Source: CALKKN01 sp050118555 | GTDB lineage: Bacteria > Pseudomonadota > Gammaproteobacteria > Xanthomonadales > SZUA-36 | Reading direction: 5' to 3' | Assembly: GCA_050118555.1 (NCBI GenBank) | Contig: JASFKQ010000042.1 | Span: 1-21,332, forward strand | DNA: 21,332 nucleotides | Part shown: positions 15,280-21,332 of the stretch, one piece after another | How positions within the stretch are numbered: position 1 is the first letter of the stretch | Layout of the letters: each line of letters begins with the position of its first letter | Position numbers and translations under genes: made by a program | The notes under the pieces: generated by a model | Seen by the model: only the letters and a program-made list of their open reading frames with translations | The model's database searches: none | What the model was told of the DNA's origin: nothing

Positions 15280-16179
15280 TCAGATTCCCATCCACTCCAC
15301 CACGGCCCGGGCCCAGGTTTCACCGTCTTCTTCCTGGATGAAATGACGGCCTTTCAGCGTGATGTGAGGTTGTCCTTTGGTTCCCGGCACAAGTTTCAGG
15401 AACGGCTTCTCGCCGCCCGCCATGATCGGGTCGGCATCAGAGAAGCACATCAGCGCGGGCTTGTCCCACTGCATCAGGACTTTCCAGGCGAGGCGATTGG
15501 GCTCCGACTCGGGATCGTCGGGCCGGATCGGCACCAGGACCGGAAACTGGCGCGCGCCCGCCTTGTATTCGTCGGACGGGAACGGTGCCCGATAGGCCTC
15601 GATCTCGGCCTCTGAAAGGTTTCCGCGTCCGAACAGGTTGACGATATAGCCCGTGTCGAATTCCGGATCTTCCTGACTGAACGCTCGCCATTTCTGGAAC
15701 GCTTCGGGAACCTTGTGATCGCCGGTCGGCAGGCCGGTATTCGATAGCGAGAAGCGCGCGAAACGATCCGAGTCCCCGGTCAGCAGGCGCAGGCCGATCA
15801 ATCCACCCCAGTCCTGTCCCAGCAAGGTAACGTCTTGCGGGTCCAGGGCCTCCAGCCAGTCCCGCATCCAGCCCACATGCCGGGCATAGGTGTAGTCACT
15901 GCGATTCGAGGGCTTGTCCGAACGGCCGAATCCGATCAGGTCAGGCGCCAGTACGCGGCAGCCGGCGTCCGCGAACACGGTGATCATCTTGCGGTAGAGA
16001 AAACTCCAGCTAGGCTCGCCGTGCAGGCACAACACGACAGGACCATCACGTGGACCTTCGTCGACGTAGTGGACGCGCAGTTCGCCCAGGTCCGGGTCGT
16101 TGACCGTAAGATAGTTTGGTCGGAAGGGAAAATCCGGCAGGTTTTCAAATCGTTCATCGGGTGTGCGCAAGACGCTCAT
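15280..16179 (-). CDS. Haloalkane dehalogenase, subfamily I-like
   Basis: The 299-residue alpha/beta hydrolase has LHGEPSWSFLYRKM (52-65), GQDWGG with nucleophile Asp123 and adjacent Trp124, a second candidate halide-binding Trp164, acid Asp250 (FSDADPI) and base His279 (GRHFIQE). Asp-Trp at the elbow, Glu55 in HGEP, and the acid placed after strand 7 fit the DhlA-type subfamily. These enzymes hydrolyse carbon-halogen bonds in haloalkanes to give an alcohol and halide. GAGGAAC precedes the ATG at 16179; an in-frame upstream ATG at 16236 lies inside msrQ and lacks support. The start overlaps the end of msrQ by 26 nt, indicating one transcript with translational coupling. The actual substrate cannot be read from the sequence. 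Confidence 0.92.
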   Translation of the reverse strand: MSVLRTPDERFENLPDFPFRPNYLTVNDPDLGELRVHYVDEGPRDGPVVLCLHGEPSWSFLYRKMITVFADAGCRVLAPDLIGFGRSDKPSNRSDYTYARHVGWMRDWLEALDPQDVTLLGQDWGGLIGLRLLTGDSDRFARFSLSNTGLPTGDHKVPEAFQKWRAFSQEDPEFDTGYIVNLFGRGNLSEAEIEAYRAPFPSDEYKAGARQFPVLVPIRPDDPESEPNRLAWKVLMQWDKPALMCFSDADPIMAGGEKPFLKLVPGTKGQPHITLKGRHFIQEEDGETWARAVVEWMGI

Positions 16180-16831
16180 GATCGTTCCTCGTTGACGGGA
16201 TACCCGCACGCCGCCTGCGCCGCAGCCGGTCGACATAGCGGAACCCCAGCAGTACTGCGAGAATGCCAGCGTAAATCAGCGGTTCGAGCGTATCCAACTT
16301 GACCTGCCAGTAAAAGTGCCAGACGCCGAGGATCGCGATCACATAGACCAACCGGTGCAACTTCTGCCAGCGCCGCCCCAGGCGCCGCATCATCCCATTG
16401 GTCGACGTCACTGCAAGCGGTATCAACAACAGCAATGCTGTCATGCCCAGGGTGATGTACGGACGCTCTGCGATATCCTCTACGATGGCCCGAAGGTCGA
16501 AGCGCTGATCGATGCCCGCGTAGACGAGGAAATGCATCACCACGTAGAAAAAGGCGAACAGGCCCAACATGCGCCGGAAACGCACCAGCCAGTTCCACCC
16601 TGTCAGGCGGCGCACGGGTGTCACCGCCAGCGTGATCAGCAGGAAGTTGAGCCCCCACTTGCCGCAACGGTGAATCAGTTCCTCGACCGGGTTTGCCCCC
16701 AGGGTCAGGCCGGCGACACCAAAGGCCTCCAGCACCAGCTTGCTTGCCGGCACCAGGCAAACCAGAAACAGGAGTACCTTGAGCGCGCGAATCCCGCCCC
16801 GGCCGGGCCCCTTCCATCCGCGAACCGGCAT
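16154..16831 (-). CDS. msrQ: MsrQ, heme-binding membrane subunit of the periplasmic methionine sulfoxide reductase system
   Basis: The 225-residue integral membrane protein has about six hydrophobic segments (first at 17-36). It carries the ferric-reductase-like histidines His100 (FFYVVMHF), His159 (QKLHRLVY) and His172 (GVWHFYW), which match the heme ligands of the family. The basic C-terminus (RLRRRRR) is likely cytoplasmic. MsrQ passes electrons from the quinone pool to MsrP in the periplasm. The ATG at 16831 overlaps the msrP stop codon as TGATG, the coupled arrangement expected of msrPQ. A longer open frame to 17032 is only antisense-of-frame extension into msrP. The 3' end overlaps the dehalogenase start by 26 nt. 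Confidence 0.95.
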   Translation of the reverse strand: MPVRGWKGPGRGGIRALKVLLFLVCLVPASKLVLEAFGVAGLTLGANPVEELIHRCGKWGLNFLLITLAVTPVRRLTGWNWLVRFRRMLGLFAFFYVVMHFLVYAGIDQRFDLRAIVEDIAERPYITLGMTALLLLIPLAVTSTNGMMRRLGRRWQKLHRLVYVIAILGVWHFYWQVKLDTLEPLIYAGILAVLLGFRYVDRLRRRRRAGIPSTRNDHERLAHTR

Positions 16832-17802
16832 CAGAAGTTTTTGCGCAGGTCCAGGCCGGTGTAAAGCGACGCCACCTGGTCGGCATAGCCGTTGAACATC
16901 AGCGTCGGTTGCTTCGGCGCAAACAGCCCGGCGCCGATTCGACGCTCCTTCGCCTGGCTCCATCGCGGGTGATCCACGTTCGGATTCACGTTCGCATAGA
17001 AACCGTATTCGTTTGGCGCGGCAATCGCCCACGAGTTTCTTGGCTGACGCCGCGTGAATTCGATCTCAACGATCGACTTGATCCCCTTGAAACCGTATTT
17101 CCAGGGAACGACCAGGCGCATCGGCGCTCCGTTCTGGTTGGGCAGTTCCTTACCGTAAACACCCACCGCCATGAGGGTCAGGGGATGCATCGCTTCGGCC
17201 ATGGTCAGGCCTTCCACGTACGGCCAGTCGAGAATGGCCCTACGCTGTCCGGGCATCTGCTTCGGATCGTACAGCGTCTTGAACATGACGAAATTCGCGT
17301 CGGAACCCGGCTCGAAGCGCTTGAGCAGGTCGCCGAGGGGAAAACCGACCCAGGGGATCACCATGGACCAGGCCTCGACGCAGCGGTGGCGGTAGACGCG
17401 GTCTTCCAGCGTATGGGGACCCACGATGTCCTCGTAGGCGTATTCCCCCGGTTTGGCGCATTCGCCGGACACCTTCACTGTCCAGGGCTGCGTGACGAAG
17501 TCCTGGGCGTTCTGGTACGGATCCGATTTATCGGTCCCGAACTCGTAGAAGTTGTTGTACGTGGTGATGTCTTCCCAGGAGTTCGGTTCTTCGTCGGTGC
17601 TGAACCGACCCGCCACGGTGTCCAGTTCCCGAACCGAGGCCAGGGCCTCCCCTGGCTGTCCCAGCAGAACCGAACCACCGATGAAGGCGGCCCCGGCAGC
17701 CAGGCTGGCCTCGCGAACGAACTGCCGCCGGCTCAGGTAGGTGGTCTCACTGGTAATTTCCCAGGAACGTATCCGATTGTCTTCGTATTGCTTGATTTTC
17801 AT
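16831..17802 (-). CDS. msrP: MsrP, periplasmic molybdopterin-dependent protein-methionine-sulfoxide reductase
   Basis: The 323-residue protein has a Tat signal (SRRQFV at 24-29 followed by the hydrophobic ASLAAGAAFIGGSVLLG). The sulfite-oxidase-fold core contains RHRCVEAWSMVIPWVGFPL, with Cys141 as the molybdenum ligand, and the family-typical NGAPMRLVVPWKYGFKGIKSI. E. coli MsrP is 334 residues, so the length is normal. MsrP reduces methionine sulfoxide in periplasmic proteins using electrons from MsrQ. ATG at 17802 (MKIK) is chosen; an ATG at 17808 is equally possible and neither has a clear ribosome binding site. The frame extends far upstream without homology. Divergent from an MFS gene. 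The gene needs molybdopterin supplied from elsewhere. Confidence 0.96.
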   Translation of the reverse strand: MKIKQYEDNRIRSWEITSETTYLSRRQFVREASLAAGAAFIGGSVLLGQPGEALASVRELDTVAGRFSTDEEPNSWEDITTYNNFYEFGTDKSDPYQNAQDFVTQPWTVKVSGECAKPGEYAYEDIVGPHTLEDRVYRHRCVEAWSMVIPWVGFPLGDLLKRFEPGSDANFVMFKTLYDPKQMPGQRRAILDWPYVEGLTMAEAMHPLTLMAVGVYGKELPNQNGAPMRLVVPWKYGFKGIKSIVEIEFTRRQPRNSWAIAAPNEYGFYANVNPNVDHPRWSQAKERRIGAGLFAPKQPTLMFNGYADQVASLYTGLDLRKNF

Positions 17803-18044
17803 GGCCATGTTCGTATTGAGATGCCCATTAGACCCGCGTTGCCGGCAAAACATTTCAATCCATTTTCCATTCGTTCGCAATTTTGCCGCGGACGACTGCA
17901 ACATGCATCCCCTCGGCCGGCTTTTCCGGCCACCGGTCAGGCGGGCCGCCGTCGCGCACTGTCCGCAGTCGGATTGAAGCACGTGCTGGCGGCGATGCAC
18001 GCCACGCGGCACCATAGTGGGCAGGCCGCCGTTCCCACGAGCAA
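17803..18044. other. Divergent intergenic region msrP/MFS with a perfect short hairpin
   Basis: This 242-bp gap must hold the msrP and MFS promoters. I see no strong consensus promoter. GGCCGG (17915-17920) and CCGGCC (17926-17931) form a perfect 6-bp stem with a CTTTT loop, but no T run follows on either strand, so it is not a terminator. The stretch 17846-17885 is AT-richer than its surroundings and is the likeliest place for the msrP promoter. Confidence 0.4.
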
Positions 18045-19259
18045 ATGCAGCGCGATTCCTTGAACACCGGATTTTCCTTGCCGAAGAGCGTCTGGGCTTT
18101 GGGCCTGGTTTCCCTGCTCATGGACACCTCTTCAGAGCTGGTGCACAGCCTGTTGCCGGTGTTCATGTCCACCGTGCTCGGGGCATCCATGCTGACCATC
18201 GGCTTCGTCGAGGGCATCGCCGAAGCAACTGCTTCCGCGGCCAGGGTCCTTTCCGGCGCATTCAGCGATCACTTGCGCAAGCGCAAGCCCCTGGTGGTAC
18301 TGGGCTACGGCCTGAGCGCCGTCACGAAGCCCCTGTTTCCGCTGGCCTCCACCATCGGCTGGGTGTTCGGCGCCCGCTTTGCCGACCGGGTGGGCAAAGG
18401 CATCCGCGGGGCGCCGCGTGATGCGCTTCTGGCCGACATCGTTCCTGCGGCCGGGCGCGGAGCAGCCTATGGTCTGCGCCAGGCGCTGGACTCGGTGGGC
18501 GCTTTTCTGGGCCCCCTGCTCGCGCTGGGGTTCATGGTCCTTCTTTCCGGCGACATCGAATCCGTCCTCTGGGTGGCCGTCATCCCGGCCGTGCTCGCGG
18601 TCGCGGTACTCGTCTTCGGAGTGTCCGAACCAGGACGCCGCGAAGTGCCCGTCCGCGCGAGGCGCGGCTTTTCACGAAATGCGGTCAGCGCGCTGCCGCG
18701 GCCCTACTGGGGGGTAGTCACGATCGGGGCCATGTTCACCCTGGCCCGGTTCAGCGAAGCGTTCCTCGTGCTGCGCGCACAGAACGTGGGACTGCCGTTG
18801 ACCCTGGTGCCTCTCACATTGATCGTCATGAACGTGTCCTATGCGCTGGCGGCCTACCCCTCGGGCCGTGCGGCTGACCGGGTATCGGCGCATCGGCTTT
18901 TTCTTGCCGGTTTGGCAGTTCTCATCACCTCCGACGCGTGCCTGGCCCTGGCCGATTCCCCATGGCTCGCGATGCCGGGCGCGGCGCTCTGGGGACTGCA
19001 CATGGGCCTCACCCAGGGTCTGCTTTCCAAACGCGTTGCGGACACCTCGCCGGCGTCACTGCACGGCACGGCGTTCGGCATCTTCCATCTCGTGACCGGC
19101 GCGGCCGTGCTGCTGGCGAGCGTGATAGCGGGAGCGCTCTGGAGCCGGGTCGGACCGGCCGCAACCTTCTCCGCCAGTGCGATCTTCGCTACGATTGTTG
19201 CAGTGAGTCTGCTGGCCGGCCGCCGAAATCGCGCACCTGCCGGACGGAAATCCGATTGA
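18045..19259 (+). CDS. Major facilitator superfamily transporter, substrate unknown
   Basis: The 404-residue membrane protein has about twelve hydrophobic segments in two halves. MDTSSELVHSLLPVF (26-40) and GFVEGIAEATASAARVLSGAFSD (53-75) lead into an MFS motif A-like loop (SDHLRKRKPLV, 74-84). The second loop DRVGKGIRGAPRDALLAD (114-131) is strongly conserved in this MFS branch. A basic tail (RRNRAPAGRKSD) is cytoplasmic. The family uses ion gradients for uptake or efflux; nothing in the sequence names the substrate, although drug-efflux labels are common for relatives. The ATG at 18045 is the only start before the first membrane segment; its ribosome binding site (GAG) is poor. Divergent from msrP and convergent with the TPR gene, with no clear terminator between them. 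Confidence 0.9.
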   Translation: MQRDSLNTGFSLPKSVWALGLVSLLMDTSSELVHSLLPVFMSTVLGASMLTIGFVEGIAEATASAARVLSGAFSDHLRKRKPLVVLGYGLSAVTKPLFPLASTIGWVFGARFADRVGKGIRGAPRDALLADIVPAAGRGAAYGLRQALDSVGAFLGPLLALGFMVLLSGDIESVLWVAVIPAVLAVAVLVFGVSEPGRREVPVRARRGFSRNAVSALPRPYWGVVTIGAMFTLARFSEAFLVLRAQNVGLPLTLVPLTLIVMNVSYALAAYPSGRAADRVSAHRLFLAGLAVLITSDACLALADSPWLAMPGAALWGLHMGLTQGLLSKRVADTSPASLHGTAFGIFHLVTGAAVLLASVIAGALWSRVGPAATFSASAIFATIVAVSLLAGRRNRAPAGRKSD

Positions 19260-19314
19260 CGACTGCAGCCCGGCGCGAGACTGCCGCCAGCCTCGGGCCG
19301 CGCGCCAGTTCGCA

Positions 19315-20994
19315 TCAAGGCAGGCTGACCTTCACCGAGTCGTCGGCGCTGCCCCGGAGGCGCTGCAGCGTTTCACGGTGGTAAGCGGCCTCTGCTTCAC
19401 TACCTGTCGCATCCAGCGACTGGATCAGCCCCACGAGCGACCGGGGCTTGAGACGGCTGCGCTTCAACTGGATTTCAAAAGCCCGGGCCGCTTCGTCATA
19501 GCGCCGGGCCTTCAGCAACAGCTCCCCGAGCATTTCCGCGGACGGCAGGTCGATGAAAGGCGGTCCGAACGAGTACGGCATCGAACCCTCGCGCTCGCTG
19601 GCCTGGCCGGCGAGCTCGATCGCTTTCCCGGTCTCCCCGCGAGCCTCCTCGATTGCGGCCGAGAGCAGCAGGTCCATTACCGCCAGCCGGTCCAGGTACT
19701 GCTGAGTCGAGGGTGGCTTTTCCTCCAGTTTCGACACGGCTTCCTCGAGTTCGCTCTTGAGCGCACGGAACTGGCTCTGGTACTGGCCGGCCTGGGCGAC
19801 CAGACCGCTCTGTGTCGCCTGCAGCGTCTTGACGAAACTGATGTTGAGGTTCGGGTCGTAGGCCTTGCCGCTTTTGAAACTCCAGTTCGACAGGTCGCCA
19901 TTCAAGTCCCTCGTTTCCACGAGGTATCGTGTCCACATCTGCACGACCGAGCCCACCAGCGAACTGTCGGGATCCAGGGCCATCGGGTCTTCCGGCGCGG
20001 AATCGGCCGCTTCCGCTTCCGCGTAGGCGGACGTCAGCAATTCGCGGGCCTGCACGGTCCGCCCCTGCTGAAGGTAGCCGTACAGCAACCAGAAGTTGTA
20101 GTGACCCCAGTGACGGGCGGACAAGCCGTGCTCCTCACGCATCGAATTCTGCACTTTCACGGCCGCTTCGTTGGCACTGACCACGTCGTCCCACATACCC
20201 AGGGCCGTGAAAATGTGGGACGCCATGTGCTGGGCATGGCCAGCGTCGGGCGCCATGCGTGCCAACGCCCGTGCGGCGCGCAGGCCCAGCACCGCGTGCA
20301 GCGGGTCATCGACGCCGTGTATCAGGTAGTGGGCCGCGCCCGGATGATCTGGGTTTTGGCAGAATACTTCCTGCGCAATGGCCGTTGCCATCATGTAAGT
20401 GGCGGTATCCCGAACCCCTGCGTTGACCCCCAGAAGCGAAAGCGCATAGAACAGCCTGATTTCCGGATCTTCGGGAAAACGCGCCGCCAGTTGTTCCATC
20501 GCACGCATGTACGACGCGTCGCGCTGCGCTTTGGTCCCCTGACCGTACAGAACGTCCAGGGCGGCCAGAAGTCCCTTCTCACGCGCGGACGGCGTCTTTT
20601 CCAGCCGCTCGGCAGGGGTGGCGCCGAGTTTCGCCAATGCAGACCGGGCAGCTGCCAGGTTCTGCTGGTCCCAAATGGGGTGATTGAAGGTCATCGCCTC
20701 GCCCCAGTAGGCCATGGCGAAATCCGGATCAAGGCGCTGGGCTTCAAGGAATTGCTCCCGGGCATAGGGATATTCAAAAAGATGCAACAGCAGCATGCCC
20801 TGGATGAACGCAGCCTGCGCCTCCTCCGACCGGGTCATCGTCGGAAAGCTGATGTGTCCCAGCACGCGCGCCGGCACATGGCCCGCGTCGGCAGAGCCAC
20901 CTTCCTCGTGCGCAAGCAGCTTGCCGGCAGGCGCCAGAACCGCACAGGCCAGGGCGAGGAAAACGATGGCGGAGAGGCGTTGACTCGGTTTCAT
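19315..20994 (-). CDS. Secreted TPR-repeat protein with conserved histidine-rich core
   Basis: The 559-residue product has an N-terminal signal sequence (about 1-28, IVFLALACAVLAPAGKLLA). TPR-like helical pairs start at about 60 (AQAAFIQGMLLLHLFEYPYAREQFLEAQRLDP-type block) and recur to the C-terminus. The central region is unusual: NHPIWDQ (104-110), AAHYLIHGVDDPLH (220-233), DAGHAQHMASHIFTALGMWDD (250-270) and HWGHYNFW (295-302) concentrate histidines and aromatics, which suggests a metal site or buried active-like core. This histidine pattern recurs in a group of uncharacterised bacterial TPR proteins. GGAG at 5 nt from the ATG at 20994 favours this start over an in-frame start at 21030. 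Function is unknown; the protein is probably periplasmic. Confidence 0.88.
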   Translation of the reverse strand: MKPSQRLSAIVFLALACAVLAPAGKLLAHEEGGSADAGHVPARVLGHISFPTMTRSEEAQAAFIQGMLLLHLFEYPYAREQFLEAQRLDPDFAMAYWGEAMTFNHPIWDQQNLAAARSALAKLGATPAERLEKTPSAREKGLLAALDVLYGQGTKAQRDASYMRAMEQLAARFPEDPEIRLFYALSLLGVNAGVRDTATYMMATAIAQEVFCQNPDHPGAAHYLIHGVDDPLHAVLGLRAARALARMAPDAGHAQHMASHIFTALGMWDDVVSANEAAVKVQNSMREEHGLSARHWGHYNFWLLYGYLQQGRTVQARELLTSAYAEAEAADSAPEDPMALDPDSSLVGSVVQMWTRYLVETRDLNGDLSNWSFKSGKAYDPNLNISFVKTLQATQSGLVAQAGQYQSQFRALKSELEEAVSKLEEKPPSTQQYLDRLAVMDLLLSAAIEEARGETGKAIELAGQASEREGSMPYSFGPPFIDLPSAEMLGELLLKARRYDEAARAFEIQLKRSRLKPRSLVGLIQSLDATGSEAEAAYHRETLQRLRGSADDSVKVSLP

Positions 20995-21014
20995 ATGAGC
21001 TCCATATAACAGTA

Positions 21015-21035
21015 GCCGTAAACGGCGCAAAGCGC
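21015..21035. promoter_or_regulatory. Overlapping palindromes in divergent promoter gap
   Basis: GCCGTAAACGGC (21015-21026) is a perfect palindrome apart from its AA centre, and GCGCAAAGCGC (21025-21035) is a 4-bp stem with an AAA loop that shares two bases with it. Both lie in the 65-bp gap between the TPR gene and the deoxynucleoside kinase gene. They could be a regulator site covering both promoters, or chance in GC-rich DNA. Confidence 0.35.
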
Positions 21036-21059
21036 TGGACCCTGACCCGGAATCCTGAC

Positions 21060-21332
21060 ATGGCAGAACGCAAATTCATAGCGATTGCCGGTAACATCGG
21101 CTCCGGAAAGTCGTCGCTGCTGGACTTTCTGACCGGCACGTATGAGGTTGCCCCGTTTTACGAGCCCAACGACGAAAATCCGTACCTCGAGGACTTCTAC
21201 CGCGATATGAAACGCTGGGCCTTCCAGTCCCAGCTGTTTTTCCTCAGCAACAAGTTCCGCATCCACCAGGAAGCGGATCGCGTCGACGGCGTCGTGATCC
21301 AGGACCGGACGATTTTCGAAGACGCCGAGATT
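21060..21332 (+). CDS. Deoxynucleoside kinase, N-terminal part (cut by window end)
   Basis: The first 91 codons are present, open to the last base. The P-loop GNIGSGKSS (11-19) binds ATP. EPNDENPYLEDFY (35-47) carries the glutamate expected to act as base on the deoxyribose 5'-hydroxyl, and QDRTIFEDAEI (81-91) contains the DR motif followed by the family-conserved FEDAEI. Such enzymes phosphorylate deoxynucleosides to monophosphates in the cytoplasmic salvage pathway. The substrate-base preference (dA, dG or dC) cannot be decided from this part. The ATG at 21060 has only a weak GGAA upstream. Divergent from the TPR gene. Confidence 0.93.
   Translation, partial: MAERKFIAIAGNIGSGKSSLLDFLTGTYEVAPFYEPNDENPYLEDFYRDMKRWAFQSQLFFLSNKFRIHQEADRVDGVVIQDRTIFEDAEI

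Noticed and set aside
16832..17032. Upstream extension of the msrQ reading frame
   Set aside because: The extra 67 residues lie wholly within msrP in another frame and resemble nothing; the ATG at 16831 overlapping the msrP stop is the usual msrPQ arrangement.
17915..17931. GGCCGG-CTTTT-CCGGCC hairpin as a terminator or riboswitch
   Set aside because: There is no T run on either strand, the stem is only 6 bp in GC-rich DNA, and no known riboswitch core is visible around it.
19260..19314. GC-rich inverted segment between the MFS and TPR genes as a terminator
   Set aside because: GGCGCG and CGCGCC could pair, but the loop is over 20 nt and no T tract follows on either strand.
19378..21009. 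Long plus-strand open frame (543 codons) antisense to the TPR gene
   Set aside because: It has no ribosome binding site, domain or signal. The minus-strand TPR protein has repeats, a signal peptide and a proper start, so this is a shadow frame.
1..21332. Mobile element, phage or defence island
   Set aside because: No transposase, integrase, terminal inverted repeat with target duplication, tRNA attachment site, CRISPR repeat or known defence protein was seen; gene content and composition look chromosomal throughout.

Overview
The window is compact, GC-rich chromosomal DNA holding 14 complete genes and two cut by the window edges. I see no transposase, integrase, phage gene, tRNA, rRNA or CRISPR array. 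AceK, the periplasmic MsrPQ repair pair, a glutathione-type Prx5 peroxiredoxin, an OxyR-like operator and a CadC-like regulator with TPRs together suggest a Gammaproteobacterium. A free-living or marine lineage is my inference, not something the sequence proves.

Layout. 1-894 (-): start of a GAF plus SpoIIE-type phosphatase. 1094-2377 (+): peroxiredoxin behind a near-consensus OxyR operator and promoter, then a secreted DUF3313-like protein and a strong terminator. 2441-7161 (-): probable operon of a small secreted protein, an epoxide-hydrolase-like enzyme and a 1,088-residue secreted BNR/VPS10-like propeller protein. 7275-12307 (+): divergent from that operon, a second 1,088-residue propeller paralogue followed closely by aceK. 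12314-14593 (-): a membrane-bound CadC/ToxR-like regulator with TPRs. 14734-15213 (+): a small secreted protein divergent from it, with 11-bp-phased direct repeats between the two. 15280-17802 (-): msrP-msrQ-haloalkane dehalogenase, with overlapping reading frames, closed by a terminator. 18045-19259 (+): MFS transporter. 19315-20994 (-): secreted TPR/histidine-rich protein. 21060-end (+): start of a deoxynucleoside kinase.

How the parts may work together. Two units deal with oxidative damage: the peroxiredoxin (cytoplasmic peroxide removal, probably OxyR-controlled) and MsrPQ (repair of oxidised methionine in periplasmic proteins, fed by the respiratory chain). Two alpha/beta hydrolases, a subfamily I haloalkane dehalogenase and an epoxide hydrolase, suggest handling of halogenated or epoxidised compounds, but they lie in separate operons. 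Several products are predicted to be exported (both propellers, the DUF3313-like protein, the TPR protein and two small proteins), so much of the window serves the cell envelope. The freshest signals are regulatory: the OxyR tetrad, the phased heptamers beside the CadC-like regulator, and symmetric elements in two other divergent gaps.
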